This document shows positions 1 through 6,290 of a DNA stretch of 6,362 nt, one piece after another (the first letter of the stretch is position 1; each line of letters starts with the position of its first letter). Location: contig DRGS01000164.1 of assembly GCA_011053245.1 (NCBI GenBank), positions 1 through 6,362 on the forward strand, written 5' to 3'. This DNA comes from Phycisphaerales bacterium. GTDB lineage: Bacteria > Planctomycetota > Phycisphaerae > Sedimentisphaerales > Anaerohalosphaeraceae. Both the position numbers and the translations under genes were made by a program. The notes under the pieces were generated by a model. That model saw nothing but the letters and a program-made list of their open reading frames with translations, was not told the DNA's origin and ran no database searches.

Positions 1-142
1 GCCAAGTGCAACTTGGTCTGGCAAGGGACAAGGCCAAGGACCAGAGTTATTTTCTTTATGGAATCGCCAGGGGAAAACTGGAAAGGCTTGCTCTTCCTTT
101 AGGTGCTCTAACAAAAGAACGGGTTCGGTCAATCGCCGCTCA
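1..142 (+). repeat. Exact direct copy of an internal mnmA segment (duplicate of 716-857)
   Basis: Every base of 1-142 matches 716-857 (offset 715). Identity stops at 143 (G against A at 858). The copy corresponds to MnmA residues 155-200, including the conserved KDQSYFLY block, but has no start. In the mnmA frame it runs only three codons past codon 200 (Q, S, R) before a TAG at 150-152, so it cannot make a working enzyme. The match begins at the window edge and may extend further left. Directly after it comes the 3' end of cysK in another frame, so the join at 142/143 is a novel junction. Zero divergence means a very recent duplication or an artefact of amplification or assembly. Confidence 0.95.
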
Positions 143-241
143 GTCAAGATAGCCAGGCGAAAAGCAAATGCCGACAAACTCGTTGTTGTGGTATTGCCTG
201 ACACGTGTGAGAGGTATTTGAGTACGGAACTTTTCTACTAA
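143..241 (+). pseudogene. cysK: 3' end of cysteine synthase (O-acetylserine sulfhydrylase), 5' part missing
   Basis: Frame GTC at 143 to TAA at 239-241 gives 32 residues. They include ARRKANADKLVVVVLP, then DTCERYLSTELFY and stop. This is the characteristic C-terminus of CysK/CysM-type PLP-dependent cysteine synthases, whose usual form is (K)LIVVVLPDTGERYLST.LF. Here a Cys takes the place usually held by Gly in PDTGERY. The family enzyme makes cysteine from O-acetylserine and sulfide in the cytoplasm. The remaining roughly 270-280 residues are absent: the reading frame stays open upstream of 143, but that sequence is the mnmA copy read out of frame, not CysK. Whether the gene is truly broken in the genome depends on whether the 142/143 junction is real. 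The stop lies 14 bp before mnmA, the spacing expected of an operon. Confidence 0.8.
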
Positions 242-255
242 AATTTTCGAGAGTA

Positions 256-1401
256 ATGATGGCTGGTAAATGGAATATAAAGTTACTGCCACCAAGTCTT
301 TCTCCCTGGGCTCCCAGGAAAGCATCTTCGAAGCAAATAGCGGTGTTGATGAGCGGTGGGGTTGACAGCAGTGTCGCGGCCTATCTGCTCAAACAAGACA
401 GATGGGATGTATTTGGTATTACGATGAAAATACCGGTATCTTGCAGCACAGGCAGACGCGGCTGCTGTGGAGCAGATGCCGCCTTTATTTGCAATGAATT
501 GGGGCTATCTCATTATTTCATTGATGTTACTGAAGCCTTCCAAAAGCTTATCATAGAACCATTCCGTAAGTCCTATGGGACGGGCGAAACCCCTAATCCC
601 TGTGTTGACTGCAATACATTGCTGAAATTTTCATTAGTGTGGGATTTTTTGAAGGAAACGTTTGGAATTGCTTATCTTGCAACCGGCCATTATGCGAAGG
701 TTTCTAAAACCAACAGCCAAGTGCAACTTGGTCTGGCAAGGGACAAGGCCAAGGACCAGAGTTATTTTCTTTATGGAATCGCCAGGGGAAAACTGGAAAG
801 GCTTGCTCTTCCTTTAGGTGCTCTAACAAAAGAACGGGTTCGGTCAATCGCCGCTCAATTGAACCTGAGTGTTGCCGATAAAGCTGAAAGCATGGAGCTG
901 TGTTTTGCCGGAGAAAATGATTACCGGGCAGCCTTAACTGACGCTGAGGCTAATCAGGCCGGCGAGATAACCAATATGCAGGGCAACAAGATAGGTACAC
1001 ATAGAGGGATTGCAAATTATACCCTTGGCCAAAGAAGAGGTATTGGTTTTGCCGGCGGCAAGCCACTTTACGTTGGCAAGATAAATGCTCAGACAAATAC
1101 CATCACACTGACCACCAGAGAAGAAATAAGCTCTCATACTGTCAGGGCAAACCAGATTAATACGCTCATACCGCAAGAACTTGCCTCAGGTAAACGGATG
1201 TATGGCAAGATTCGTTCGTATGGCGACCCACAACCGTGCAAACTCATTGATGTGAATAAAACCGCTATAACTGTTGAATTTGACCAGCCTCAATTCGCCC
1301 CATGTCCCGGCCAAAGGCTCGTGCTTTATAACAGTGCCAATAATATTATTGCGGGTGGTACTATATCCCGGGAAACAGCACTGGAGAAAATCATCAGTTA
1401 A
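256..1401 (+). CDS. mnmA: tRNA-specific 2-thiouridylase MnmA
   Basis: This cytoplasmic enzyme activates U34 of Glu, Gln and Lys tRNAs with ATP and inserts sulfur to give 2-thiouridine. The 381 residues show the family landmarks in order: the PP-loop SGGVDSS (33-39), a CC pair (70-71), the NPCVDCN motif with the likely nucleophile Cys119, ATGHYAK (142-148), KDQSYFLY (166-173), the second catalytic Cys216 in SMELCF, THRGIANYTLGQRRGIG (248-264), and a C-terminal beta-barrel domain ending near 370. Length is normal for the family. About 25 residues precede the first beta strand (KQIAVLMSGG), more than the usual handful. ATG at 256 and ATG at 259 are both possible. The purine-rich GAGAG just upstream is better spaced for 259. 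The gene follows the cysK tail by 14 bp, which suggests a shared sulfur-related operon. Confidence 0.96.
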   Translation: MMAGKWNIKLLPPSLSPWAPRKASSKQIAVLMSGGVDSSVAAYLLKQDRWDVFGITMKIPVSCSTGRRGCCGADAAFICNELGLSHYFIDVTEAFQKLIIEPFRKSYGTGETPNPCVDCNTLLKFSLVWDFLKETFGIAYLATGHYAKVSKTNSQVQLGLARDKAKDQSYFLYGIARGKLERLALPLGALTKERVRSIAAQLNLSVADKAESMELCFAGENDYRAALTDAEANQAGEITNMQGNKIGTHRGIANYTLGQRRGIGFAGGKPLYVGKINAQTNTITLTTREEISSHTVRANQINTLIPQELASGKRMYGKIRSYGDPQPCKLIDVNKTAITVEFDQPQFAPCPGQRLVLYNSANNIIAGGTISRETALEKIIS

Positions 1402-1422
1402 AAAAAGAGTGGCGATAAAAGC

Positions 1423-1438
1423 TTGACTCAGCTATAAT
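1423..1438 (+). promoter_or_regulatory. Possible promoter elements upstream of resB
   Basis: The 90-bp gap between mnmA and resB holds a perfect TATAAT at 1433-1438 and a TTGACT at 1423-1428. The two are only 4 bp apart, so they cannot serve as -35 and -10 of one promoter. With TATAAT as -10, the hexamer at the right distance (TGGCGA, about 1410-1415) is a poor -35. It may drive resB-ccsA separately from mnmA, but the match could be chance in AT-rich spacer. No hairpin terminator for mnmA is evident here, so read-through is also possible. Confidence 0.25.
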
Positions 1439-1491
1439 CATATTGAAGGACAAATCGCGGTAAAAGTAATCAGGAAAAAACATAAGGCAAG

Positions 1492-2559
1492 ATGAAGAAA
1501 CTCAACCGTATCATAATGTGGACGGCCTTAGTGGTAATCGGATTACTCGCTGCCCTGTCTGTTTTAGGGGCATTTTGTGGAGCCCAGAAAGCAAAGTTGA
1601 TTTTCAACTCGGTTCCACTTGGGATTTTCTGGTATGGTTTGGCAGTACTGTTGGTAGCTGGTTTTGTTGAGTTTCCCCGACTACTTCACAAACCAGGACT
1701 GCTTATGATTCACACAGGTTGTTTGCTGGTACTCGGTGGAAGTATGTGGGGCTCGGAAGCGGGGCATCGGCTTCAAGAACGGTTTTTAGGCATACAGAAA
1801 ATACCCAGCGGTTATATGGTCATTTCTGAGGGGAATTCAGAGAATCATGTAGTCGCAGAAGATTTTAAGCAAAAGTTAATTGAGTTGCCCTTCAGCATTA
1901 AATTAAAGGATTTTCGTATTGAGTACTATAAAACAGATGAAGAATTGATTTCCCGACTATATATAAAAACGCAGGAAGGGCATGATTTGCAGCTTGTCGC
2001 CAGGGCTGGTGAGGTGATTTCTTTGGGCGGGGGAAACGGCAAACTCAAAGTGGTGCGTACTTTTAGAAATTTCAAAATTAGGATTGAGGACGGGGAAAAT
2101 GTAGCGATGGATGAAGAGGGGGGCGAAGAAAACCCGGTGGTGGAGGTTGAGATTGAAGTACCTGATGGAAACAGTTATACGCGTTATGTATTTGAGCGTT
2201 TTGCGGGTTTTAGTCATCGGGGCGAAGATGGGTTGCAGTTGAGTTACGTGTCACAAGGGCCTCGGGTGATACGTGATTATTTCAGTGAGGTAGTCGTTAT
2301 CGAGAACGAAAAAGAGGTCGCAAGCAAAGCGATTGAGGTAAATCACCCGTTGCATTACGGAGGATACCATTTTTATCAGCATTCCTACGATTCAGAGGCC
2401 GGCAATTATACCATTTTATCGGTAACATCTGATTCTGGTTTGTATGCAGTATATGGCGGGTATTGGCTGCTTTGCCTGGGCGTGTTATGGCAGTTTTGGT
2501 TCAGGCATATAACAATTGGAGTGGACATGGGGACAGTAAAAACTAAGGTATCGATTTAA
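1492..2559 (+). CDS. resB: Cytochrome c biogenesis protein ResB/Ccs1 (System II)
   Basis: ResB (Ccs1) partners CcsA/ResC in the inner membrane to export heme and ligate it to CXXCH motifs of apocytochromes outside the cytoplasm. The 355 residues show three N-terminal membrane segments (about 7-27, 42-59, 67-83), a large extracytoplasmic domain (about 90-315), and a final membrane segment (about 318-337). The signature near the end of the soluble domain, NHPLHYGGYHFYQHSYD (284-300), is typical of ResB proteins. His74 in the third segment is placed like the transmembrane heme-ligand His described for fused CcsBA proteins (inference). Start: ATG at 1492 with AAGG at 1484-1487, followed by a Lys-rich N-terminus before the first membrane helix. 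The stop TAA overlaps the ATG of ccsA. ResA and CcdA, the usual thiol-redox partners, are not in this window. Confidence 0.88.
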   Translation: MKKLNRIIMWTALVVIGLLAALSVLGAFCGAQKAKLIFNSVPLGIFWYGLAVLLVAGFVEFPRLLHKPGLLMIHTGCLLVLGGSMWGSEAGHRLQERFLGIQKIPSGYMVISEGNSENHVVAEDFKQKLIELPFSIKLKDFRIEYYKTDEELISRLYIKTQEGHDLQLVARAGEVISLGGGNGKLKVVRTFRNFKIRIEDGENVAMDEEGGEENPVVEVEIEVPDGNSYTRYVFERFAGFSHRGEDGLQLSYVSQGPRVIRDYFSEVVVIENEKEVASKAIEVNHPLHYGGYHFYQHSYDSEAGNYTILSVTSDSGLYAVYGGYWLLCLGVLWQFWFRHITIGVDMGTVKTKVSI

Positions 2560-3353
2560 TGACGATTAAATATACGTTTCAGGGTTTGCTTATCTACCTG
2601 GTGATTGCGTCGTATCTGTTTGCGTTTTTGGCAACGGTGCTGGGCAGAAAAAAAACGGGACAGGGCTTTTATCTGGCGGGATTTGTGGTCGCAGTGGTTG
2701 CCTTTGGTTATCGATGGTATGATGTACATCATATTCCATTTCAGAACCTATTCGAAGTGTTTTTGAGTATGGGTATGATGATTTATCCGCTGTCGATATT
2801 CTGTAGGCGGTTTCTTCGAGTTGGCGGCGAGACGTTGGACATGCTGATCGGGGCAATACTTCTGTTTCCAGCCGGTTTTGTATTTAGCGCTGAGCCGCAG
2901 AAGCTGCCGCCGGCCTTGCAGAGTTGGTTATTCACACCGCATGTAGCTGTATATCTGATGTCTTATGTGATAATGGCCAAGGCGACGGTACAGGCGTTTT
3001 GTCAGCTGAAAACTAAGGCTGACAGCACGAAGGAAAATCTTCTCGACTATGAAAAAGGTACATACAGAATGATTTGTTTTGGGTTTCCACTTCTTACGTT
3101 AGGTTTGATCCTGGGGAGTTGGTGGGGAAAATTAGCTTGGGGCGATTACTGGGGGTGGGACCCCAAAGAGCTATGGTCGCTGGCCTCGTGGCTGGTATAT
3201 GTAGGGTATTTGCACTTCCGGTATATGTTTGGCAAAAAATACGCCCGCATCAGCAGCAGCCTGGCGATTTTGGGGATTATCGCCATTGTGATAACACTGC
3301 TGTGGGTAAATCTGTCCAGGATTTTCACCGGATTGCACAGCTACACGAGTTAG
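2559..3353 (+). CDS. ccsA: Cytochrome c synthase subunit CcsA/ResC (System II)
   Basis: This is the heme-handling subunit of the System II synthase in the inner membrane. The 264-residue polytopic protein has about eight hydrophobic segments. The tryptophan-rich WWD loop is at 188-206 (WWG, then WGDYWGWDPKELW), the external heme-binding site of this family. The expected conserved histidines are visible: His128 in TPHVAVYLMSY before the loop, His219 in YLHFRY after it, and His260 in GLHSY close to the C-terminus. They match in order the P-His1, TM-His2 and P-His2 positions known from CcsBA. The VHHIPFQNLFE motif at 56-66 is also family-typical. ATG overlaps the resB stop by one base (TAATG), with AAGG at 2545-2548, so translational coupling and 1:1 production with ResB are likely. 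ResB and CcsA are separate here rather than fused as CcsBA. Confidence 0.93.
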   Translation: MTIKYTFQGLLIYLVIASYLFAFLATVLGRKKTGQGFYLAGFVVAVVAFGYRWYDVHHIPFQNLFEVFLSMGMMIYPLSIFCRRFLRVGGETLDMLIGAILLFPAGFVFSAEPQKLPPALQSWLFTPHVAVYLMSYVIMAKATVQAFCQLKTKADSTKENLLDYEKGTYRMICFGFPLLTLGLILGSWWGKLAWGDYWGWDPKELWSLASWLVYVGYLHFRYMFGKKYARISSSLAILGIIAIVITLLWVNLSRIFTGLHSYTS

Positions 3354-3428
3354 AAAATTCGCCCCCTCATCGCCTATCTTAATCTTTTGTTTGAGCGGAC
3401 AACTTGGTTTCTTAGTTTCCTCCAATAG

Positions 3429-3464
3429 AAAAGGCGGGCACCGTTTAGTGCGCCGCCCGTTTTT
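3429..3464. terminator. Bidirectional Rho-independent terminator between convergent ccsA and porin genes
   Basis: A GC-rich stem pairs GGCGGGCAC (3433-3441) with GTGC-g-CCGCC (3448-3457), giving nine base pairs with one bulged G (3452) and a six-base loop CGTTTA. On the plus strand the stem is followed by CG and TTTTT (3460-3464). On the minus strand it is followed by TTTT (complement of 3429-3432). It lies 80 bp after the ccsA stop and 20 bp after the porin stop, so it can end both converging transcripts. The rest of the 130-bp gap (3354-3483) shows nothing recognisable. Confidence 0.85.
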
Positions 3465-3483
3465 AAGGAAACAAGTATGACTG

Positions 3484-5481
3484 TTAGAATGTATATGAGT
3501 AGGTAGCAAACAAGCCATGTGCCTTGTAGTCATCGAAGTCGCCGCTACCCGCATGATTGTTGAAGTTGTAGAACCGATAGCCCAGACCTACTGTCTGGTT
3601 TGCTGCAAATTGATGCTTGAGACTTATGGCCACCTTATTAAATACGTAATCGCCGGCATAATCCACGGTACCCAAGGCTTCCGTGTGCTGAAAGCCTAAG
3701 GTACAGGAGGTCTTTTCATTGAAGGCGTAAGTACCGTCCAACAGGAGTGAATATGAATTACCTCTGAAGTCAGACGGTCTTACACCGTAATTAGTACTTT
3801 CTACTATTCCCGGCGTGTCAAGGTCGTAGTTTTCGAGCATAAACGTTCCTACAAGAAACAGGTTCTCCCTCGGGCTAAATGAAAGGCTTCCCAAGCCTCG
3901 GTGAATTTCCTGATTCGAGGTTTTGCCGCCCAACTCAAAATCTATACCTTCATGGACGTACTGGTACATCAAGGTTGAACTGGTTTTGCTGTTAAAGCGA
4001 AAGTCCGTCTTTACGGTAAGGTCCTCACCTCTCCTGCGGTAACTGCCCAAAATGCCTGGAAATTTCGTCGGATCCGTCTCAGCTCGGTACAAGTTAGTCA
4101 TACTGCGTTCAAGGTCCTTAATCCGGAACTTGACGGTTGATTTTACGGCCCGGTTGAAGCGATGCACGGCCTTGAAAGTGTAAACCTGGTCCAGGTAGTC
4201 GATATCCGTCTTCCGATCAACATCTTCGGCATGGGCAGCATCAGTTTGCGCGTCCCAATTCAGGTCTCTCTGCTCGAGGTCAGCGTCAAAACTCAGTGTA
4301 GTCTTTTTAATGCCTTTATAGACCAGCCGGAACACTTCTGCAACACGAACCTCGTCCAGAGAACTCGTAAACGGCCTATCAGTCGAGCCATCAAAGTACG
4401 TGCTCCCTGAGTCAGTTTTCGAGTCTTCAACACGGAGAGCAGCAGTGAAATCCAAGCCCGGCGTTTGCAGAACATTGGCCCTGCGATATCCCAAAGAACC
4501 AACATTTGTCCTTCTGCTATTGCCTGTGCCTATTGCACTTTCCTTCAAACTCCCGTCGTTAAATTCACTAAAGGTGCTATTACTATTGAGATAGTTATAC
4601 ATATAGTTGGCGGTAACGTAGGTTTCTCTATCAAGGAAGCTGTCAAACATGAACATTGTCCGCCAGTTCGTATAGCCCGGGTCATAGAGAAAATCCTTGT
4701 CCGTAAAGGTACCACCCTGATATTGATCAGCATTAGTAATTCTCTGGCTGCCGTGATGCTGTTCGAATTCCTGTCTGATTCTGAAATTGTATTTCTCGGC
4801 AAATGTCCGGGCGACCTCACCATAAATGGTGTCAGTAATCCTTCGCTGGTTGGATATACCCCACAAGCCGAGTACTCTATCGCTGGAGGTAGTTCTCTCC
4901 CTGCCACCACGCAAGAGCACTTCCTTACCGTCTTTTTCCAGTCGGTGCCAGCCGAAAACCCACTGCGCCCCCTCAGGCGGAGTAAGCCCCAATTCGATGT
5001 TATAGTTTCTGCGGTCAACAAAGAAATCACCATCAGGCATTTCTGCAAGTTCCTTGCTTCGACTACCATGTGCTGCTAAGGTTGGATCCCAATAGTGATT
5101 GGAGCCGTCGAAATAGCGTCTTAGGCCTGAAAAATCGAGCTTGAGATAATGGCTGTCTTCTTTTTTCATCAGGAAGGACAAGTCATAATCATAGTCATGA
5201 AGGGCCCTGCCCTCAAGCAACCACTCGTAACCATTTTCATCGGGTTCCGTGCTTTCCAGGTGCAGCCAGTCGAGTCCGCCTGTAGAGCCATCGGTCATCC
5301 AGTTGTCTTCGCGGAATCGGCCTCTGTCTTTATTTACTCCGAGCCAGTCATAGCGGAACCGGACTTCTCCTTTGAGTTTTTTGTCCGAATCATCGGTTTC
5401 CTGAGCCTGGGCAAAACCTACAATTGTAACCAGACAGATGACTGAAACTGTTACAACCTTCCATCCTATTCTCTGTTTCAT
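3484..5481 (-). CDS. Outer-membrane beta-barrel protein, MtrB/PioB-like porin of a cytochrome conduit
   Basis: The protein has 665 residues from the ATG at 5481. That start has AGGAG at 5494-5490 with an 8-base spacer; the GTG at 5490 overlaps this ribosome site and is not preferred. The signal peptide is clear: KQR near the N-terminus, a hydrophobic core, and AQA before a likely cut after residue 26. The mature chain is rich in alternating aromatic/polar strands separated by acidic Asp/Gly/Asn turns, has only one cysteine, lacks CXXCH, and ends in YSYTF. A terminal aromatic is the usual signal for outer-membrane barrel insertion. Size, repeated strands such as LGYRFYNFNN, and location directly downstream of a multiheme cytochrome resemble MtrB/PioB-type barrels, which sheath a periplasmic cytochrome to pass electrons across the outer membrane. 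I see no N-terminal CXXC as in Shewanella MtrB. Outer-membrane barrel: very likely. MtrB-like role: inferred mainly from context. Confidence 0.75.
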   Translation of the reverse strand: MKQRIGWKVVTVSVICLVTIVGFAQAQETDDSDKKLKGEVRFRYDWLGVNKDRGRFREDNWMTDGSTGGLDWLHLESTEPDENGYEWLLEGRALHDYDYDLSFLMKKEDSHYLKLDFSGLRRYFDGSNHYWDPTLAAHGSRSKELAEMPDGDFFVDRRNYNIELGLTPPEGAQWVFGWHRLEKDGKEVLLRGGRERTTSSDRVLGLWGISNQRRITDTIYGEVARTFAEKYNFRIRQEFEQHHGSQRITNADQYQGGTFTDKDFLYDPGYTNWRTMFMFDSFLDRETYVTANYMYNYLNSNSTFSEFNDGSLKESAIGTGNSRRTNVGSLGYRRANVLQTPGLDFTAALRVEDSKTDSGSTYFDGSTDRPFTSSLDEVRVAEVFRLVYKGIKKTTLSFDADLEQRDLNWDAQTDAAHAEDVDRKTDIDYLDQVYTFKAVHRFNRAVKSTVKFRIKDLERSMTNLYRAETDPTKFPGILGSYRRRGEDLTVKTDFRFNSKTSSTLMYQYVHEGIDFELGGKTSNQEIHRGLGSLSFSPRENLFLVGTFMLENYDLDTPGIVESTNYGVRPSDFRGNSYSLLLDGTYAFNEKTSCTLGFQHTEALGTVDYAGDYVFNKVAISLKHQFAANQTVGLGYRFYNFNNHAGSGDFDDYKAHGLFATYSYTF

Positions 5482-5543
5482 ATTCAACACTCCTGAATTT
5501 GCAATTTTTATTTATTAAGTCATTTCCTCGCACACTGCCGGTT
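5472..5543. repeat. Inverted repeat, left arm (pairs with 6291-6362)
   Basis: This arm is the reverse complement of 6291-6362 with a single mismatch (5536 against 6298). The 64 bases 5472-5535 match perfectly, and seven more (5537-5543) match after the mismatch. The arm covers the first codons of the porin gene, its ribosome binding site and most of the 70-bp cytochrome-porin spacer. It stops 8 bp short of the cytochrome stop codon. The spacer itself holds an AT-rich leader (about 5496-5520) and no terminator, so the cytochrome and porin are probably co-transcribed. Confidence 0.95.
5490..5494 (-). promoter_or_regulatory. Ribosome binding site deciding the porin start
   Basis: On the minus strand AGGAG (5494-5490) stands 8 bases before ATG at 5481-5479. 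It overlaps the upstream in-frame GTG (5490-5488), which argues against GTG as the start. The site lies inside the 72-bp inverted repeat and is duplicated on the plus strand at 6340-6344. Confidence 0.8.
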
Positions 5544-5551
5544 TAATCTGT

Positions 5552-6289
5552 TTAATAAGCTGTCAGAGAGTGCTCAATGTTCGAACCATGCACATCCGTG
5601 TGGCAACTAATACAGTCCCTGTTGTGGTGAACCACACCGTGTTTATCGTCGATATGACAACGTATGCAGGTTATCGTTGGACCAGCTACGAGGAGCTTGT
5701 CGTTAATAGAGCCGTGCGGCGTGTGACAGACTGCACAGCCTTCCCGCATCGCTTCATGCTCGAAAACAAACGGGCCCCTCTGTTCCTTGTGGCACTTGAA
5801 GCATTTTTCGTCCCGTCCCAACATACCAGCACCCAGTAGCATTTTCCCACCTGTAGCCCGCACGTCACTTCCGTGCATATCATGGCAGTCGGTGCAGAAC
5901 ATTCTTCCTTCCGGTACGGGATGATGGTGCTGGAGCATAAACTTGCCCTTAACATCGAGGTGACAGGTAAAGCAGGCCGTTTCAGCGTCTGCCCGGATAA
6001 TATTGCTCTTATCGTACACATCTTCAAGGTGAAGGCTTCCGGGTCCGTGACACGCCTCACAGGCCTCTGCCTGGCCGGCTTCAGCTTCTTCATCCGTTAT
6101 ATTGATAGATACACTTGCATGGTCGGTAAGATTGAAATAGCGGGACTCTGCTTCGTGGCACTCGGCACAGGTTTCGGCACCGACATATTCCGCCCCTGGA
6201 ATTGACGGCGGTGTCATAACCACTGGCTCATATTCGAACATACTACAGGCGCCGATAAAGATGCCCGCACCTATACACAGTAGCAGCAC
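5552..6289 (-). CDS. Octaheme c-type cytochrome lipoprotein (MtrA/DmsE-like), 5' end uncertain
   Basis: The 245 residues read from GTG at 6289 contain eight CXXCH heme sites, starting at residues 41, 77, 106, 132, 163, 185, 208 and 226. Several extra histidines could be distal ligands (for example HHH 121-123, MHGS 138-141, KHGVVHH 216-222). A hydrophobic stretch ends in FIGAC (11-15), a lipobox with Cys15 as likely lipid anchor. The closing CISCHTDVHGSN resembles the end of MtrA/DmsE-type cytochromes, which are usually decaheme and longer; this one has eight. It likely carries electrons in the periplasm or at the outer membrane and hands them to the barrel encoded 70 bp downstream. The start is doubtful. 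GTG 6289 has no ribosome site and gives a signal without a basic residue. The frame continues upstream (GRL then VLLLC) into the inverted repeat at 6291, so the native start may lie beyond the junction. Confidence 0.85.
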   Translation of the reverse strand: MLLLCIGAGIFIGACSMFEYEPVVMTPPSIPGAEYVGAETCAECHEAESRYFNLTDHASVSINITDEEAEAGQAEACEACHGPGSLHLEDVYDKSNIIRADAETACFTCHLDVKGKFMLQHHHPVPEGRMFCTDCHDMHGSDVRATGGKMLLGAGMLGRDEKCFKCHKEQRGPFVFEHEAMREGCAVCHTPHGSINDKLLVAGPTITCIRCHIDDKHGVVHHNRDCISCHTDVHGSNIEHSLTAY

Positions 6290-6290
6290 T

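Noticed and set aside
1..152. Reading the left edge as the end of a real second mnmA gene
   Set aside because: It ends at a TAG three codons after residue 200, lacks the second catalytic cysteine and the C-terminal domain, and is identical to the internal segment. It is a copy or artefact, not a gene.
1423..1438. TTGACT plus TATAAT as a complete sigma70 promoter
   Set aside because: The hexamers are only 4 bp apart instead of about 17, so they cannot act together. Only a low-confidence -10 candidate is kept.
3074..3382. A 102-codon plus-strand frame overlapping the end of ccsA
   Set aside because: It is out of frame with the conserved WWD loop and C-terminal His of CcsA, so the coding signal belongs to CcsA.
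4465..5079. A 204-codon plus-strand open frame opposite the porin gene, and several other long open frames on both strands between 3500 and 5450
   Set aside because: They lie inside the strongly supported porin gene. They have no family motifs or ribosome sites, and they look like shadow frames of a long coding region.
5686..6093. A 135-codon minus-strand frame inside the cytochrome gene
   Set aside because: It is an alternate frame of the octaheme gene. The eight ordered CXXCH motifs are in the 6289-5552 frame, and this frame has no recognisable features.
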